Source of the DNA: Amycolatopsis acidiphila
GTDB lineage: Bacteria > Actinomycetota > Actinomycetes > Mycobacteriales > Pseudonocardiaceae
DNA length: 64,000 nt
Assembly: GCF_021391495.1 (NCBI RefSeq)
Contig: NZ_CP090063.1
Coordinates: forward strand, 6,386,001 to 6,450,000
Reading direction: 5' to 3'
Shown here: positions 16,777 through 26,447 of the stretch, piece by piece
How positions within the stretch are numbered: the first letter of the stretch is position 1
How the letters are laid out: every line of letters starts with the position of its first letter
Notes under the pieces: model-generated
The model's input: only the letters and a program-made list of their open reading frames with translations
Told to the model about the DNA's origin: nothing
The model's database searches: none
Translations under genes and position numbers: made by a program

Positions 16777-17652
16777 GTGGCCAGTTCCGACACCGCGTTC
16801 TCGATGGCGCTCCGCACCGCCATCGCGCGCAGTGGCCTGAGCCTCGACCGGTTGCAGGCACGGCTGCAGGCGAACGGCATCCCGGTCAGCGTGACGGCGC
16901 TGAGCTACTGGCAGTCGGGCAAGCGGCAGCCCGAACGGCAGAGCTCCCTGTCGGCGGTCCGGGTGCTGGAGGACGTGCTGGGCCTGCGCCCGGGTGAGCT
17001 GCTGAGCCTGCTGCCGCCGCCCCGCCCGCGCGGAGTGGCGCGGCGCCGGACCGAGCCGGTGAACTTCCCCGTGGACGCGCTGCGGGCGCTGCTCGAGCGG
17101 GTCGGTGCCCCGCACGCGCTGGAGCAGCAGCACCAGCTCAACCTCGCCAGCCTGCACGACCGCTGCGAGATCGCGGCCGACGGCGGCCAGCGCTCGACCA
17201 CGGCGCGGGCGGTGTTCCAGTCCACCGCGGACGGTCAGGACCGGTGGCTGCTGGTGTATGACCACGGCGGTGCGGCCCCGCCCCGGCTGCACGCGCTGCG
17301 CAACTGCCGCGCGGGGCGGGTCGAGGTCGATCCCGAGCACGGGCTGACGGCCGCGGAGCTGATCTTCGACCGGTCCATCGACAGGGGCGAGACGCAGCTG
17401 ATCGAGTACACCCTGACGAACGGTGGGCCGCCGTATCCGGAGTGCGCGAACACCCACTACCGCGAGTTTCGCCGCCCGGTGCGCGAATACCTGCTGGAGA
17501 TCCAGTTCGACACGGCTCCGGCGCGTTGCTGGCAGTACGCGCGGACCGGCGACGCGGAGGAAGGCCGCGACCTGCAGCTGGACGCCACCGGCGGCGTGCA
17601 CGCGGTGGCGCTTGACTTCGGCCCGGGGGTCTTCGGGATCGGGTGGGGATGA
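16777..17652 (+). CDS. XRE-like helix-turn-helix protein with large C-terminal domain
   Basis: 291 residues from GTG 16777. An N-terminal XRE-type helix-turn-helix covers about residues 8-75 (ALRTAIARSGLSLDRLQARL ... SYWQSGKRQPER). The remaining two thirds has no domain I recognise: it contains beta-rich segments such as DRWLLVYDHGG and QLIEYTLTNGGPPYPECANT and resembles actinobacterial regulators with a sensory C-terminus. It is divergent from the secreted subtilase with a 153-bp shared promoter that is unusually AT-rich around 16674-16715. Role as regulator of that protease is inference. Confidence 0.8.
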   Translation: MASSDTAFSMALRTAIARSGLSLDRLQARLQANGIPVSVTALSYWQSGKRQPERQSSLSAVRVLEDVLGLRPGELLSLLPPPRPRGVARRRTEPVNFPVDALRALLERVGAPHALEQQHQLNLASLHDRCEIAADGGQRSTTARAVFQSTADGQDRWLLVYDHGGAAPPRLHALRNCRAGRVEVDPEHGLTAAELIFDRSIDRGETQLIEYTLTNGGPPYPECANTHYREFRRPVREYLLEIQFDTAPARCWQYARTGDAEEGRDLQLDATGGVHAVALDFGPGVFGIGWG

Positions 17653-17878
17653 CGACCACGGGCTCCGGTCAGGGAAGCGCGCGGAACCGTGGCGGGCGAA
17701 GCGGTTGCCGGATCCGAAGTGGACAGAGAAGGTAGGCCCCGGAATCGGTGGCGTCCGAGGCGGTGGTCAAGGTCAGCCCCTGGGCACCGTGCGGGAGGTC
17801 CAGTCCCAGACTCGCTCGGTCGCGGGCCGCGACGATCGTGAGCACGGCCGGCTGCCCGAGGAGTACTCTTCCCGCCCC

Positions 17879-19483
17879 CTAGTCCAGCTTGTTCCGCAGC
17901 ACCTTCCCCGTCGCGTTCCTCGGCAGCTGGTCCAGGAACTCCACGTCCCTGGGGACCTTGTACCGCGCCAGGTTCGACTTCACGTACGCCCGGACCGTGT
18001 CCGCGTCCAGGTCGCTGCCGTCCGCGCGGACGACGAACGCCTTCAGCCGCTGCCCGAACTCCTCGTCCGGCACCCCGATGACCGCCGCCTCGAGTACGTC
18101 CGGGCGCTCCACCAGCAGGTTCTCCACCTCGATCGGGAACACGTTCTCGCCGCCGGAGACGATCATCTCGTCGTCCCTGCCGTCGATGAACAGCAGCCCG
18201 TCCTCGTCGAAATGACCCATGTCGCCGGTCGAGAGCAGCCCGTCGAGGAGCTCCTTGTGCCTGCCGTCGGTGTAGCCGTGGAAGCTCAACCCGCTGCCGA
18301 CGAACACCCGGCCCGTCACCCCCGGCTCGGTGATGCGCCGCCCTTCGCCGTCGTACAGCACCACTTTGCAGCCCACCGGCGCCCGTCCGACGGTGCCCGG
18401 GGCCTTGCGCCAGTCCTCCGGCGTCGCCACCGTCGCGACCGCGACCTCGGTCGAGCCGTACAGGTTGTGGATCACGTCGCCGAACGCCTCGGTCGCGCGG
18501 TTGCCCAGGTCCGGCGACAGCGCCGAGCCCGCGACGAAGATGATCCGCAGCGACGACGTGTCGTAGCGGCTGATCACCTCGGGCCCCAGGTCGACGATCC
18601 GCTGCAGCATCGTCGGCACCAGCACGAGCGCCGTGCAGCGGTGCTCCTCGATCCCCTTCAGCGTCGCCTCCGGGTCGAACCGCCGGCGCATCACGACGGT
18701 GCAGCTCAGCGCGTACGACAGGATGAACTGCGAGACACCCGTCCCGTGGAAGATCGGCGCGCCTAGATACGTGCACTCGCCGAAGCGCAACGGGATGCGG
18801 TCGAGGAACTGCGCGCTCGAGAGCAGCGACGTGTGCTCGCGCGGCGCACCCTTCGGGGTACCGGTGGTGCCGCTGGTCAGCAGCACGAAACCGCCCCGGC
18901 GCGCGGGGTAGGGCATCGGGCGGTCGTCGGTGCTGGCGATCAGCTCGTCCAGCACCGGGATCTCATCGAGCGCGTCCTCGGTGTCCACCCACGCGAGGTA
19001 GCGCTCGACGTCGGCCGGGATGTCCGACAGCAGCTCGGTGAACTCCTGGTCGTGGACGAGCGCGGTCGCCTTCTCGCGCTTGGCGACGTCGGCGAGCTGG
19101 GTCTTGCCGAACCCGGTGTTCATCAGCAGCAGCCGGGCGCCGAGCTTGCCCGCGGCCGACATCGACAGCACCAGCCCCCGGTGGTCCCGGCACAGCGCGG
19201 CGATCACGGTGCCCGGCTTGATCCCGCGCCCGGCCCAGGCACGGGCGAGCGCGTTGGACTGCAGATCGAGCTGCCTGAAGGTGAGCGGCCCGCGCTCGTC
19301 GACGAGGCCGACGGCGTGCGGGTCACGGCGGGCGGCGACCTGCGCGGCGGCCGCGAACGGGCCGATCTTGCGCATCGCCACCAGGGCGAACAGGCCTTCG
19401 TCGACACGCGGGAACGGGATGAGGCCCGCCTTCCACATCACCTCGATGCTGCGGACGGTTTCCGTCATCTTGTCGACGAGCAT
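17879..19483 (-). CDS. Long-chain acyl-CoA synthetase (FadD-like)
   Basis: 534 residues, ATG 19483 behind GGAGG. ANL motifs: VLLTSGTTGTPKGAPREH near residue 195, NLYGSTEVAVATVA, LLSTGDMGHFDEDGLLFIDG, hinge GRDDEMIVSGGENVFP and C-terminal lysine in NATGKVLRNKLD. The N-terminal helix-rich leader (VRSIEVMWKAGLIPF) is typical of mycobacterial FadD12-type proteins. It should activate medium or long fatty acids. Stands alone, divergent from the polymerase-like gene at 19590 across about 106 bp. Confidence 0.93.
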   Translation of the reverse strand: MLVDKMTETVRSIEVMWKAGLIPFPRVDEGLFALVAMRKIGPFAAAAQVAARRDPHAVGLVDERGPLTFRQLDLQSNALARAWAGRGIKPGTVIAALCRDHRGLVLSMSAAGKLGARLLLMNTGFGKTQLADVAKREKATALVHDQEFTELLSDIPADVERYLAWVDTEDALDEIPVLDELIASTDDRPMPYPARRGGFVLLTSGTTGTPKGAPREHTSLLSSAQFLDRIPLRFGECTYLGAPIFHGTGVSQFILSYALSCTVVMRRRFDPEATLKGIEEHRCTALVLVPTMLQRIVDLGPEVISRYDTSSLRIIFVAGSALSPDLGNRATEAFGDVIHNLYGSTEVAVATVATPEDWRKAPGTVGRAPVGCKVVLYDGEGRRITEPGVTGRVFVGSGLSFHGYTDGRHKELLDGLLSTGDMGHFDEDGLLFIDGRDDEMIVSGGENVFPIEVENLLVERPDVLEAAVIGVPDEEFGQRLKAFVVRADGSDLDADTVRAYVKSNLARYKVPRDVEFLDQLPRNATGKVLRNKLD

Positions 19484-19589
19484 GGCGCCTCCGTTGGGCC
19501 CGGCCGTACCGAGAGTATGGACGTTACCGAACAGTAGTCGACCCTGCCCAGTGCCGAAAAGTGTCGGTGGTCAGGCGCAGAATGGGAGT

Positions 19590-21224
19590 GTGCACAGTTA
19601 TGTCGGCCAGGAGGAGGACGGCACCTACACGGTGCTGGAACCATCCGGTCGGCGCACCGTCGACCTCGCCGGCCTTGCGGAGCAGGAGCGCGCGCACCAG
19701 CCGCGCTGGGTGTTCGCGTCGGTCGAGCGGCTGTACCCGGAGCTGGTGCGCGGCGGGCTGCGCACCAGCCGCTGCCACGACCTCTCGCTCGCCGAGGGGC
19801 TGCTGCTCGCGTATGAGGGCCGCGGCGGGCCCCGAAGCCTGGCCGCCGCGCTGGCCAGGGCCAACGGGCTCGAGCCGCCGCCGGACGAGCCGTCGCACGC
19901 GGACGCCCAGCCGGCGCTGTTCGAGACCCGCGCGTCGGGCCTGCCGCCCGGCGTGGCGGTGGTCGACGCGGCGAAGACGGTGCTGGCCGAGCAGGAGCGC
20001 CGCGTCCGGCAGTGCGAGCACCCCGACCGGATGCGGCTGCTGATCGCGGCCGAGTCGGCGAGCGCGCTCGTGGCCGCCGAGATGGCGCACGACGGCCTGC
20101 CCTGGCGTGCGGACGTCCACGACGCGCTGCTCACGGAGATCCTCGGGCCCCGGGTGGCCGCCGGGCAGCGGCCGAAGAAGCTGGTGGAGCTTGCGGCGCG
20201 GGTGAGCGAGGCCTTCGGTGGCAAACCGGTCAACCCGGACAGCCCGGCGTCGATCGTGCGTGCCTTCGGCCGCGAGGGGATCTCCATCCCGTCCGCGCGA
20301 GCGCATGTCGTGCGCAAGATCGACCATCCCGCGGTGCCGCCGCTGATGGAGTACCGCGAGCTGTCGCGGCTGCACTCGGCGAACGGCTGGGCGTGGCTCG
20401 AGGAGTGGGTGCACGACGGCCGGTTCCGCCCGGAGTGGGTGGTCGGCGGGGTGGTCTCGGGACGCTGGGCCAGCCAGGGCGGCGGAGCGCTGCAGATCCC
20501 GAAGACGCTGCGGGTGTGCGTGCGCGCGGACCCGGGCTGGAAGCTCGTGGTCGCGGACGCGGCCCAGCTCGAACCCCGGATCCTCACCGCGCTGTCCGGC
20601 GACCGGCGGCTGGCCGAGGTGTCCGCGTCGACCGATTTGTACGCGCGACTGGCCGAGGCGATGTTTCCTGCAGTGGACGAGAAGTCGCGCGGGCGCGCGA
20701 AGATCGCGATGTTGTCGGCGATGTACGGCGGCACGGCCGGGGAGGCGGCGTCGCTGCTGGCGTTGCTGCGTCAGCGTTTCCCGGACGCAGTGTCCTATGT
20801 GGAGCATGCCGCGCAGGCCGGCGAGCGCGGCGAGCGGGTCCGGTCCCGGCTGGGCCGCACGTCCCCGGCCCCGTCGGAGGCGTGGCGGGCGCTGACCGGC
20901 GCGGCGGAGGACGACGGCCGCGGCCGCCAGGCAGCGCGCAACTGGGGCCGGTTCACCCGGAACTTCGTGGTACAGGCGAGCGCGGCGGACTTCACCGCGG
21001 TGCTGCTCGCCACCCTGCGGCAGCGGCTTCCCGAGCCCGCGCAGCTGGTGTTCTTCCAGCACGACGAGGTGATCGTGCACGCGCCGGACGAAGTGGCCGC
21101 AGACGTGCCGGCGCTGATCGACTCCTCGGTGGCCGAAGCGTCGGCGCTGATGTTCGGCCCGTCGTGCCCGGTGCACTTCCCCATGCACACGGCGGTGGTC
21201 GACACCTACGCCGACGCGAAGTGA
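19590..21224 (+). CDS. Family A DNA polymerase-like protein (bifunctional 3'-5' exonuclease/polymerase type)
   Basis: 544 residues from GTG 19590. The C-terminal two thirds carries polymerase family A motifs in shortened form: motif A VVADAAQLEPRILTALSG, motif B as RGRAKIAMLSAMYGGTAGE, and motif C FFQHDEVIVHAPDEV. The N-terminal part is a degenerate exonuclease-like domain lacking the acidic triad I would expect. This actinobacterial family is distinct from true Pol I (about 900 residues). Role unknown; possibly repair. It ends directly at the HrpA stop: the two stop codons form TGATCA with no gap. Start choice is moderate, as GGGAG sits too close to the GTG. Confidence 0.88.
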   Translation: MHSYVGQEEDGTYTVLEPSGRRTVDLAGLAEQERAHQPRWVFASVERLYPELVRGGLRTSRCHDLSLAEGLLLAYEGRGGPRSLAAALARANGLEPPPDEPSHADAQPALFETRASGLPPGVAVVDAAKTVLAEQERRVRQCEHPDRMRLLIAAESASALVAAEMAHDGLPWRADVHDALLTEILGPRVAAGQRPKKLVELAARVSEAFGGKPVNPDSPASIVRAFGREGISIPSARAHVVRKIDHPAVPPLMEYRELSRLHSANGWAWLEEWVHDGRFRPEWVVGGVVSGRWASQGGGALQIPKTLRVCVRADPGWKLVVADAAQLEPRILTALSGDRRLAEVSASTDLYARLAEAMFPAVDEKSRGRAKIAMLSAMYGGTAGEAASLLALLRQRFPDAVSYVEHAAQAGERGERVRSRLGRTSPAPSEAWRALTGAAEDDGRGRQAARNWGRFTRNFVVQASAADFTAVLLATLRQRLPEPAQLVFFQHDEVIVHAPDEVAADVPALIDSSVAEASALMFGPSCPVHFPMHTAVVDTYADAK

Positions 21225-24200
21225 TCAGGCCGCCGCGTCCAGGGCCTTCAGGATCCGCTTCGGGGAGACCGGGTACGCGGTGCCGAGCGTCTGCGCGAAG
21301 TAGCTCACCCGCAGCTCCTCCAGCATCCAGCGCACGTCCACCAGCGCGGGGCCCGGCTGGACGCCCGGCGGGAGCACGTCGACGGTCTGCTGGTACTCCT
21401 CGCGCAGCCACTGCAGGTCCCGCAGCAGCTCGACGTCCTTCGCCGCCGCGTTGGCGAGTTTGTCGATCCGACGCTCGATCGCGCGCAGGTACCGCACGAG
21501 GTTCGGCAGCCGGTCGAAGCCGGTCGCCGTCACGAAGCCGTTGAACACCAAGCCATCAAGCTGCACCCGGATGTCCGCGAGCGACTCGGCGGGGCCGTGC
21601 GCGTCCGCCAGCCGGGTCTCCACGTCGTTCGCCGCGAGCAGGATCTGCTCCACTTCGGACAGTACGTCGAGCACGAGCGGGTTCAGCCCGCCGCGCACCT
21701 TCTCCAGCAGCACCGCGAACCCGGCCTCGTCCCAGACCGGCCCACCGTTGTCGGCGATGAGCTTGTCCACCGCGCAGTTCACGCAGTCCTCCAGCAGCGC
21801 GGCCACGCTGCCGTGCGGATTGCGCCCCAGCACCAGTTTCGAGGAGTTCGACAGGTTGCGGCTGATGAACTTCATCGGCGAGGGCAGGTTCAGCCGCAAC
21901 AGCTTCCGCGTGCCCAGCCACATCTCCTGCCGCTGTTCGACCGGCGTGTCGAGCATCCGCACGGCCACCGTTTCGCCCTCGTCGACCAGCGCGGGAAACG
22001 CTTTCACCTCGTGCCCGCGCCGGGTGCTCGCGAACACCCGCGGCAGCTCCCCGAACGCCGGCCTGGTCAGCCCGGCACGCTCGATGCTGTCGGCCGCCTT
22101 GGAGATCGTCTCCCGGACCTGACCGCTCAGCTGCCGCTTCAGGGCCGCGAGATCCTTGCCCTCACGCAGTTTCCGGCCCTTTTCGTCGACCACCCGGAAC
22201 GTGACCCGCAGGTGTTCGGGCACTTCCGACCAGGCGTCCGGCGGGACCGCGACCCCGCGCAGGTCCTGCAGCTCACGCGCCAGCACGACGAGCAACGGTC
22301 CGTCGGCCGGACCCACCTGCGACAGCACGTACTTCGCGGTGTCCGGCGCCGGCACGAAGTTGCGCCGCAACTGCTTGGGCAACGATTTGATCAGCGCGGT
22401 CACCAGCTCCTCGCGCAGCCCCGGCACCTGCCAGTCGAACCCGTCGGGCGTGATCTGGTTGAGCACCGGCAGCGGGATGTGCACCGTCACGCCGTCGGCG
22501 TCGGCACCGGGCTCGAACTGGTAGGTCAACGCCAGCCGCTGCGAGCCCTGCACCCAGGTGTCCGGGTAGTCGGACTCGCGGACCTGCTCGGCGGCCGAGT
22601 TGATCAGCATGGCCTTCTCGAAGTTGAGCAGGTCCGGCTGCGCGCGCCGCGTCTTCTTCCACCAGGTGTCGAAATGCCGTCCGGAGACGACCTCCTCGCC
22701 GACGCGCTGGTCGTAGAACTCGAACAACGTCTGGTCGTCGACCAGGAGGTCATGCCGGCGGGCCCGGTTCTCCAGGTCCTCGACCTCGTCGAGCAGCGCA
22801 CGGTTCTCGGCGAAGAACCTGTGCTGGGTGTCCCAGTCGCCTTCGACCAGCGCGTGCCGGATGAACAGCTCGCGCGAGAGCTCCGGGTCGATGCGGCCGT
22901 AGTTCACCTTGCGGTCGACCACGAGCGGCACGCCGAACAGCGTCACCCGCTCGCTCGCCATCACCGCGCCGCGCCTGCGCTCCCAGTGCGGCTCGGAGTA
23001 GTTGCGCTTGACCAGGTGCGCGGCCAGCGGCTCCACCCATTCCGGTTCGATCCGCGCGTTCACCCGCGCCCACAGCCGGGAGGTCTCGACCAGCTCGGCC
23101 GAGATCAGCCACCGCGGCTGCTTGCGGAACAACGCCGAGCCGGGGAACACGGCGAACCGCGCGCCGCGGGCGCCGAGGTAGTCACCCTTGTCCGGGTCCT
23201 TCAGCCCGATGTGCGACAGCAGCCCGGAGATCAGCGAGATGTGCACGTTCTGCGGGTCGGCGGGCTCGCTGTTCAGCGTGACGCCCAGCGGCTTGGCCAG
23301 CTGGCGCAGCTGGCTGTAGATGTCCTGCCATTCGCGCACGCGCAGGTAGTTCAGGAACTCGGCGCGGCACAGCTTGCGGAACTGGTTGTTCGACAACGCC
23401 TTCTGCTGCTCCCGCAGGTACTCCCACAGGTTCAGGTAGGCGAGGAAGTCCGAGGTCTTGTCGGCGAACCGCGCGTGCTGCTGCTGGGCGGCCTCCTGCT
23501 TGTCGGCCGGGCGCTCGCGCGGGTCCTGAATGGACAGTGCGGCGGCGATGATCATCACCTCGCGGACACAGCCGTTCTTCGCGGCCTCGACCACCATCCG
23601 GCCCAGCCGCGGGTCCACCGGCAGCTGCGCCAGCTTGCGCCCGATGTCGCTCAGCCCGTCCTTCTCCAGCGCGCCCAGCTCCTGCAGCAGCTGCACGCCG
23701 TCGTTGATCTGGCGGCGGTCCGGCGGCTCGACGAACGGGAACGCGGCGATGTCGCCCAGGTCCAGCGAGGTCATCTGCAGGATCACCGACGCGAGGTTCG
23801 TGCGCAGGATCTCCGGCTCGGTGAACTCCGGACGGGACTCGAAATCCGCTTCCGTATAGAGGCGGACGCAGATACCGTCGGAGGTCCGCCCGCAGCGGCC
23901 CTTGCGCTGGTTCGCCGAGGCCTGCGAGATCGGCTCGATCGGCAGCCGCTGCACCTTCGTGCGGTGGCTGTACCGGGAGATGCGTGCGGTGCCGGGATCG
24001 ATCACGTACTTGATGCCGGGCACGGTGAGCGAGGTCTCGGCGACGTTCGTGGCCAGCACGATCCGCCTGCCCGCGTGCCGCTGGAACACCCGATGCTGGT
24101 CGGCGGCCGAGAGCCGCGCGTACAGCGGCAGTATCTCGGTATTGCGACGGTCCTGTTTGGACAACGCGTCCGCGGTGTCGCGGATCTCCCGCTCCCCGGA

Positions 24201-25121
24201 GAGGAAGACCAGGATGTCGCCCGGCCCTTCGGCGCACAGCTCGTCCACCGCGTCGGAGATCGCCGTCACCTGGTCGCGGTCCTCGTCGTCGGGCCGGTCG
24301 GGGTCGGTGATCGGGCGGTAGCGGACTTCGACGGGATAGGTGCGGCCCGAGACCTCGACGATCGGCGCGCCCCCGCTGTGCCCGTCCCGGGGGGACGACC
24401 CCCCGAGCCCCCCGAAATGCTCCGAAAACCGCTCCGCGTCGATGGTCGCCGAGGTGATGATCACCTTGAGGTCGGGACGGCGCGGCAGCAGCTGCTTGAG
24501 GTAGCCGAGCAGGAAGTCGATGTTGAGGCTGCGCTCGTGGGCCTCGTCGATGATCAGCGTGTCGTAGCGGCGCAGCAGCCGGTCGGTCTGGATCTCGGCG
24601 AGCAGGATGCCGTCGGTCATCAGCTTGACGAGCGTGTCGTCGCCGCTGGTGTCGGTGAAGCGGACCTTGTAGCCGACCGTGCCGCCGAGCTCGGTGCCCA
24701 GTTCGCTCGCGATGCGCTCGGCGACCGTGCGCGCGGCGAGGCGGCGGGGCTGGGTGTGCCCGATCTGACCGCGCACGCCGAGGCCCAGTTCGAGGCAGAT
24801 CTTCGGCAGCTGCGTGGTCTTGCCCGACCCGGTCTCGCCCGCGACGATGACGACCTGGTTGTCCCGGATCGCGGCGGCGATGTCGTCCCTGCGCCTGCTG
24901 ACCGGCAGCTCGGCGGGGTAGGTGATCTCCGGCAGGCTCTCGCGGCGCCGGCGCACCCGCAGCTCCGCGGCGTCGATGTCCCCCGCGATCTGCCGGGCGA
25001 TGCGCTCGGGATCGCGCGACTTGCGGGCACCGTCGAGCCGGCGACGGAGCCGGTGCTCGTCGCGCAACATCAACTCGGGCAGCCTGGCCCGCAGCTCGGC
25101 AAGGGGGGATGGCGTAGACAT
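21225..25121 (-). CDS. hrpA: HrpA-type ATP-dependent RNA helicase
   Basis: 1298 residues, the length of E. coli HrpA (about 1300). Walker A AGETGSGKTTQLPK near residue 94, DEAH box LIIDEAHERSLNIDF, SAT motif ITSATIDAERFSEHF, and motif VI QRKGRCGRTSDG, followed by the HA2/OB region and the DUF3418 C-terminal domain. DEAH helicase of RNA processing; HrpA acts on stalled ribosomes and mRNAs in other bacteria. ATG 25121 has GGAAGG upstream. The frame stays open upstream to 26582 across the hydroxyacid oxidase gene, but that is a shadow. Confidence 0.96.
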   Translation of the reverse strand: MSTPSPLAELRARLPELMLRDEHRLRRRLDGARKSRDPERIARQIAGDIDAAELRVRRRRESLPEITYPAELPVSRRRDDIAAAIRDNQVVIVAGETGSGKTTQLPKICLELGLGVRGQIGHTQPRRLAARTVAERIASELGTELGGTVGYKVRFTDTSGDDTLVKLMTDGILLAEIQTDRLLRRYDTLIIDEAHERSLNIDFLLGYLKQLLPRRPDLKVIITSATIDAERFSEHFGGLGGSSPRDGHSGGAPIVEVSGRTYPVEVRYRPITDPDRPDDEDRDQVTAISDAVDELCAEGPGDILVFLSGEREIRDTADALSKQDRRNTEILPLYARLSAADQHRVFQRHAGRRIVLATNVAETSLTVPGIKYVIDPGTARISRYSHRTKVQRLPIEPISQASANQRKGRCGRTSDGICVRLYTEADFESRPEFTEPEILRTNLASVILQMTSLDLGDIAAFPFVEPPDRRQINDGVQLLQELGALEKDGLSDIGRKLAQLPVDPRLGRMVVEAAKNGCVREVMIIAAALSIQDPRERPADKQEAAQQQHARFADKTSDFLAYLNLWEYLREQQKALSNNQFRKLCRAEFLNYLRVREWQDIYSQLRQLAKPLGVTLNSEPADPQNVHISLISGLLSHIGLKDPDKGDYLGARGARFAVFPGSALFRKQPRWLISAELVETSRLWARVNARIEPEWVEPLAAHLVKRNYSEPHWERRRGAVMASERVTLFGVPLVVDRKVNYGRIDPELSRELFIRHALVEGDWDTQHRFFAENRALLDEVEDLENRARRHDLLVDDQTLFEFYDQRVGEEVVSGRHFDTWWKKTRRAQPDLLNFEKAMLINSAAEQVRESDYPDTWVQGSQRLALTYQFEPGADADGVTVHIPLPVLNQITPDGFDWQVPGLREELVTALIKSLPKQLRRNFVPAPDTAKYVLSQVGPADGPLLVVLARELQDLRGVAVPPDAWSEVPEHLRVTFRVVDEKGRKLREGKDLAALKRQLSGQVRETISKAADSIERAGLTRPAFGELPRVFASTRRGHEVKAFPALVDEGETVAVRMLDTPVEQRQEMWLGTRKLLRLNLPSPMKFISRNLSNSSKLVLGRNPHGSVAALLEDCVNCAVDKLIADNGGPVWDEAGFAVLLEKVRGGLNPLVLDVLSEVEQILLAANDVETRLADAHGPAESLADIRVQLDGLVFNGFVTATGFDRLPNLVRYLRAIERRIDKLANAAAKDVELLRDLQWLREEYQQTVDVLPPGVQPGPALVDVRWMLEELRVSYFAQTLGTAYPVSPKRILKALDAAA

Positions 25122-25162
25122 ACGCCTTCCAGTATAACGGGCACGCGCGAGCGATTTCGGTC

Positions 25163-26326
25163 TCAGCCGCGGACCAGTGCCGAGGGGGTCAGCGCCGCCG
25201 CGGTGCGGTGCCCGGCCAGCGCGAGCGTCAGGTCGAGATCGGCGAGCAGGCTGCGTAGGACGTGCCGCACGCCGTCCTCGCCGCCGAGCGCGAGGCCGTA
25301 CACGAACGGCCTGCCGAGCAGGACCGCCTTCGCCCCCAGGGCAAGGGCCTTGATCACGTCGGAACCGGTGCGCACGCCCGAGTCGAACAGCACCTCCAGC
25401 TGGTCGCCGACGGCCTGCGCGATACCCGGCAGCGCCTCCAGCGCGCCGAGCGCGCCGTCGACCTGCCGCCCGCCGTGGTTGGACACCACGACCCCGTTCA
25501 TCCCGGCGTCGGCCGCGCGCCGCGCGTCGTCGACGTGCTGGATGCCCTTGAGCACGATCGGGCCGTCCCACAGCTCGCGCAGCACCACCAGCTGGTCCCA
25601 GCTGTGGTCGGTGCCGGTGAACATGCCCACCCACTGCAGGATCGCCGTCGCCGCGTCGTCCTCCGGCGTCTTCGCCAGCCGCGCGCGGAACGCCGGGTCG
25701 GACATCGCGATCGCGGTGCCCTCGTTCCTGATGAACGGCAGGTACGCGCGGTCGAGGTCGCGGGGCCGCCAGGCGAGCGACCAGGTGTCGAGGGTGACCA
25801 CCAGCGTCGTGTAACCGGCCTTGTGCGCCCGCTCGAGGATGCTCGCGGTGACGTCCTGGTCGTTGGGCCAGTACAGCTGGAACCACCGCGGCCCGTCGCC
25901 GTTCGCCTCGGCGACCTGTTCGATCGTGCGGGTGGACGCGGTGGACAGGATCATCGGCAAGCCCATCCCCGCCGCGGCGCGCGCGGTCGCCAGCTCGCCG
26001 TCGGGATGCACGATCGACTGCACCCCGACGGGCGCGAGCAGGACCGGTGCGGGCAGCTCGGCACCGAACAGTGTGGTGGTCAGGTCGCGGTCGGTCGCGC
26101 CGGTGAGCATCCGCGGCACGATCTTCCAGCGGTCGAAGGCTTCCCGGTTCGCCCGCATGGTCGCCCCGGCCCCGGCACCACCGGCCACGTAGCCGAGCGC
26201 CTCGGGCGTGAGCACCGCCGCGGCGGACTCCTCCAGCGCGGTCAGGTCGGTGCTCAGGGCCGGCGTCGTTCCGGCCAGCCCCTGCAGGTAGATCTCGTTC
26301 TGGTAGCCACCGAACCGCTCGGCCAC
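25163..26326 (-). CDS. FMN-dependent lactate 2-monooxygenase / alpha-hydroxyacid oxidase
   Basis: 387 residues from GTG 26326 behind GAGGAGG. The first residues (GGYQNEIYLQGLAG) and LGYVAGGAGAGATMRANREA match Mycobacterium lactate 2-monooxygenase, which turns L-lactate into acetate, CO2 and water. The FMN-site motifs LDTWSLAWRPRDLD, VLKGIQHVDDARR, SNHGGRQVDGALGAL and DSGVRTGSDVIKAL are intact, including the catalytic His. Oxidase or dehydrogenase activity on other hydroxyacids cannot be excluded. Divergent from the MFS exporter; 121 bp shared promoter. Confidence 0.92.
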   Translation of the reverse strand: MAERFGGYQNEIYLQGLAGTTPALSTDLTALEESAAAVLTPEALGYVAGGAGAGATMRANREAFDRWKIVPRMLTGATDRDLTTTLFGAELPAPVLLAPVGVQSIVHPDGELATARAAAGMGLPMILSTASTRTIEQVAEANGDGPRWFQLYWPNDQDVTASILERAHKAGYTTLVVTLDTWSLAWRPRDLDRAYLPFIRNEGTAIAMSDPAFRARLAKTPEDDAATAILQWVGMFTGTDHSWDQLVVLRELWDGPIVLKGIQHVDDARRAADAGMNGVVVSNHGGRQVDGALGALEALPGIAQAVGDQLEVLFDSGVRTGSDVIKALALGAKAVLLGRPFVYGLALGGEDGVRHVLRSLLADLDLTLALAGHRTAAALTPSALVRG

Positions 26327-26447
26327 GCGCACCTCCTCGTCGATGTGGCCGCAGCCTACGTGTTCGGGCGGCCGGCGGACGGCCACGCCGGTTATGGTCC
26401 AGGCCACATCCGGAATAGAAACGCTGTTGCGCGGGTTCGCCGTGCCG

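Noticed and set aside
17653..17878. Short minus-strand coding remnant (AVLTIVAARDRASLGLDLP)
   Set aside because: A short readable stretch exists before the XRE gene end, but there is no start, ribosome site or recognisable family; it may be chance in GC-rich DNA.
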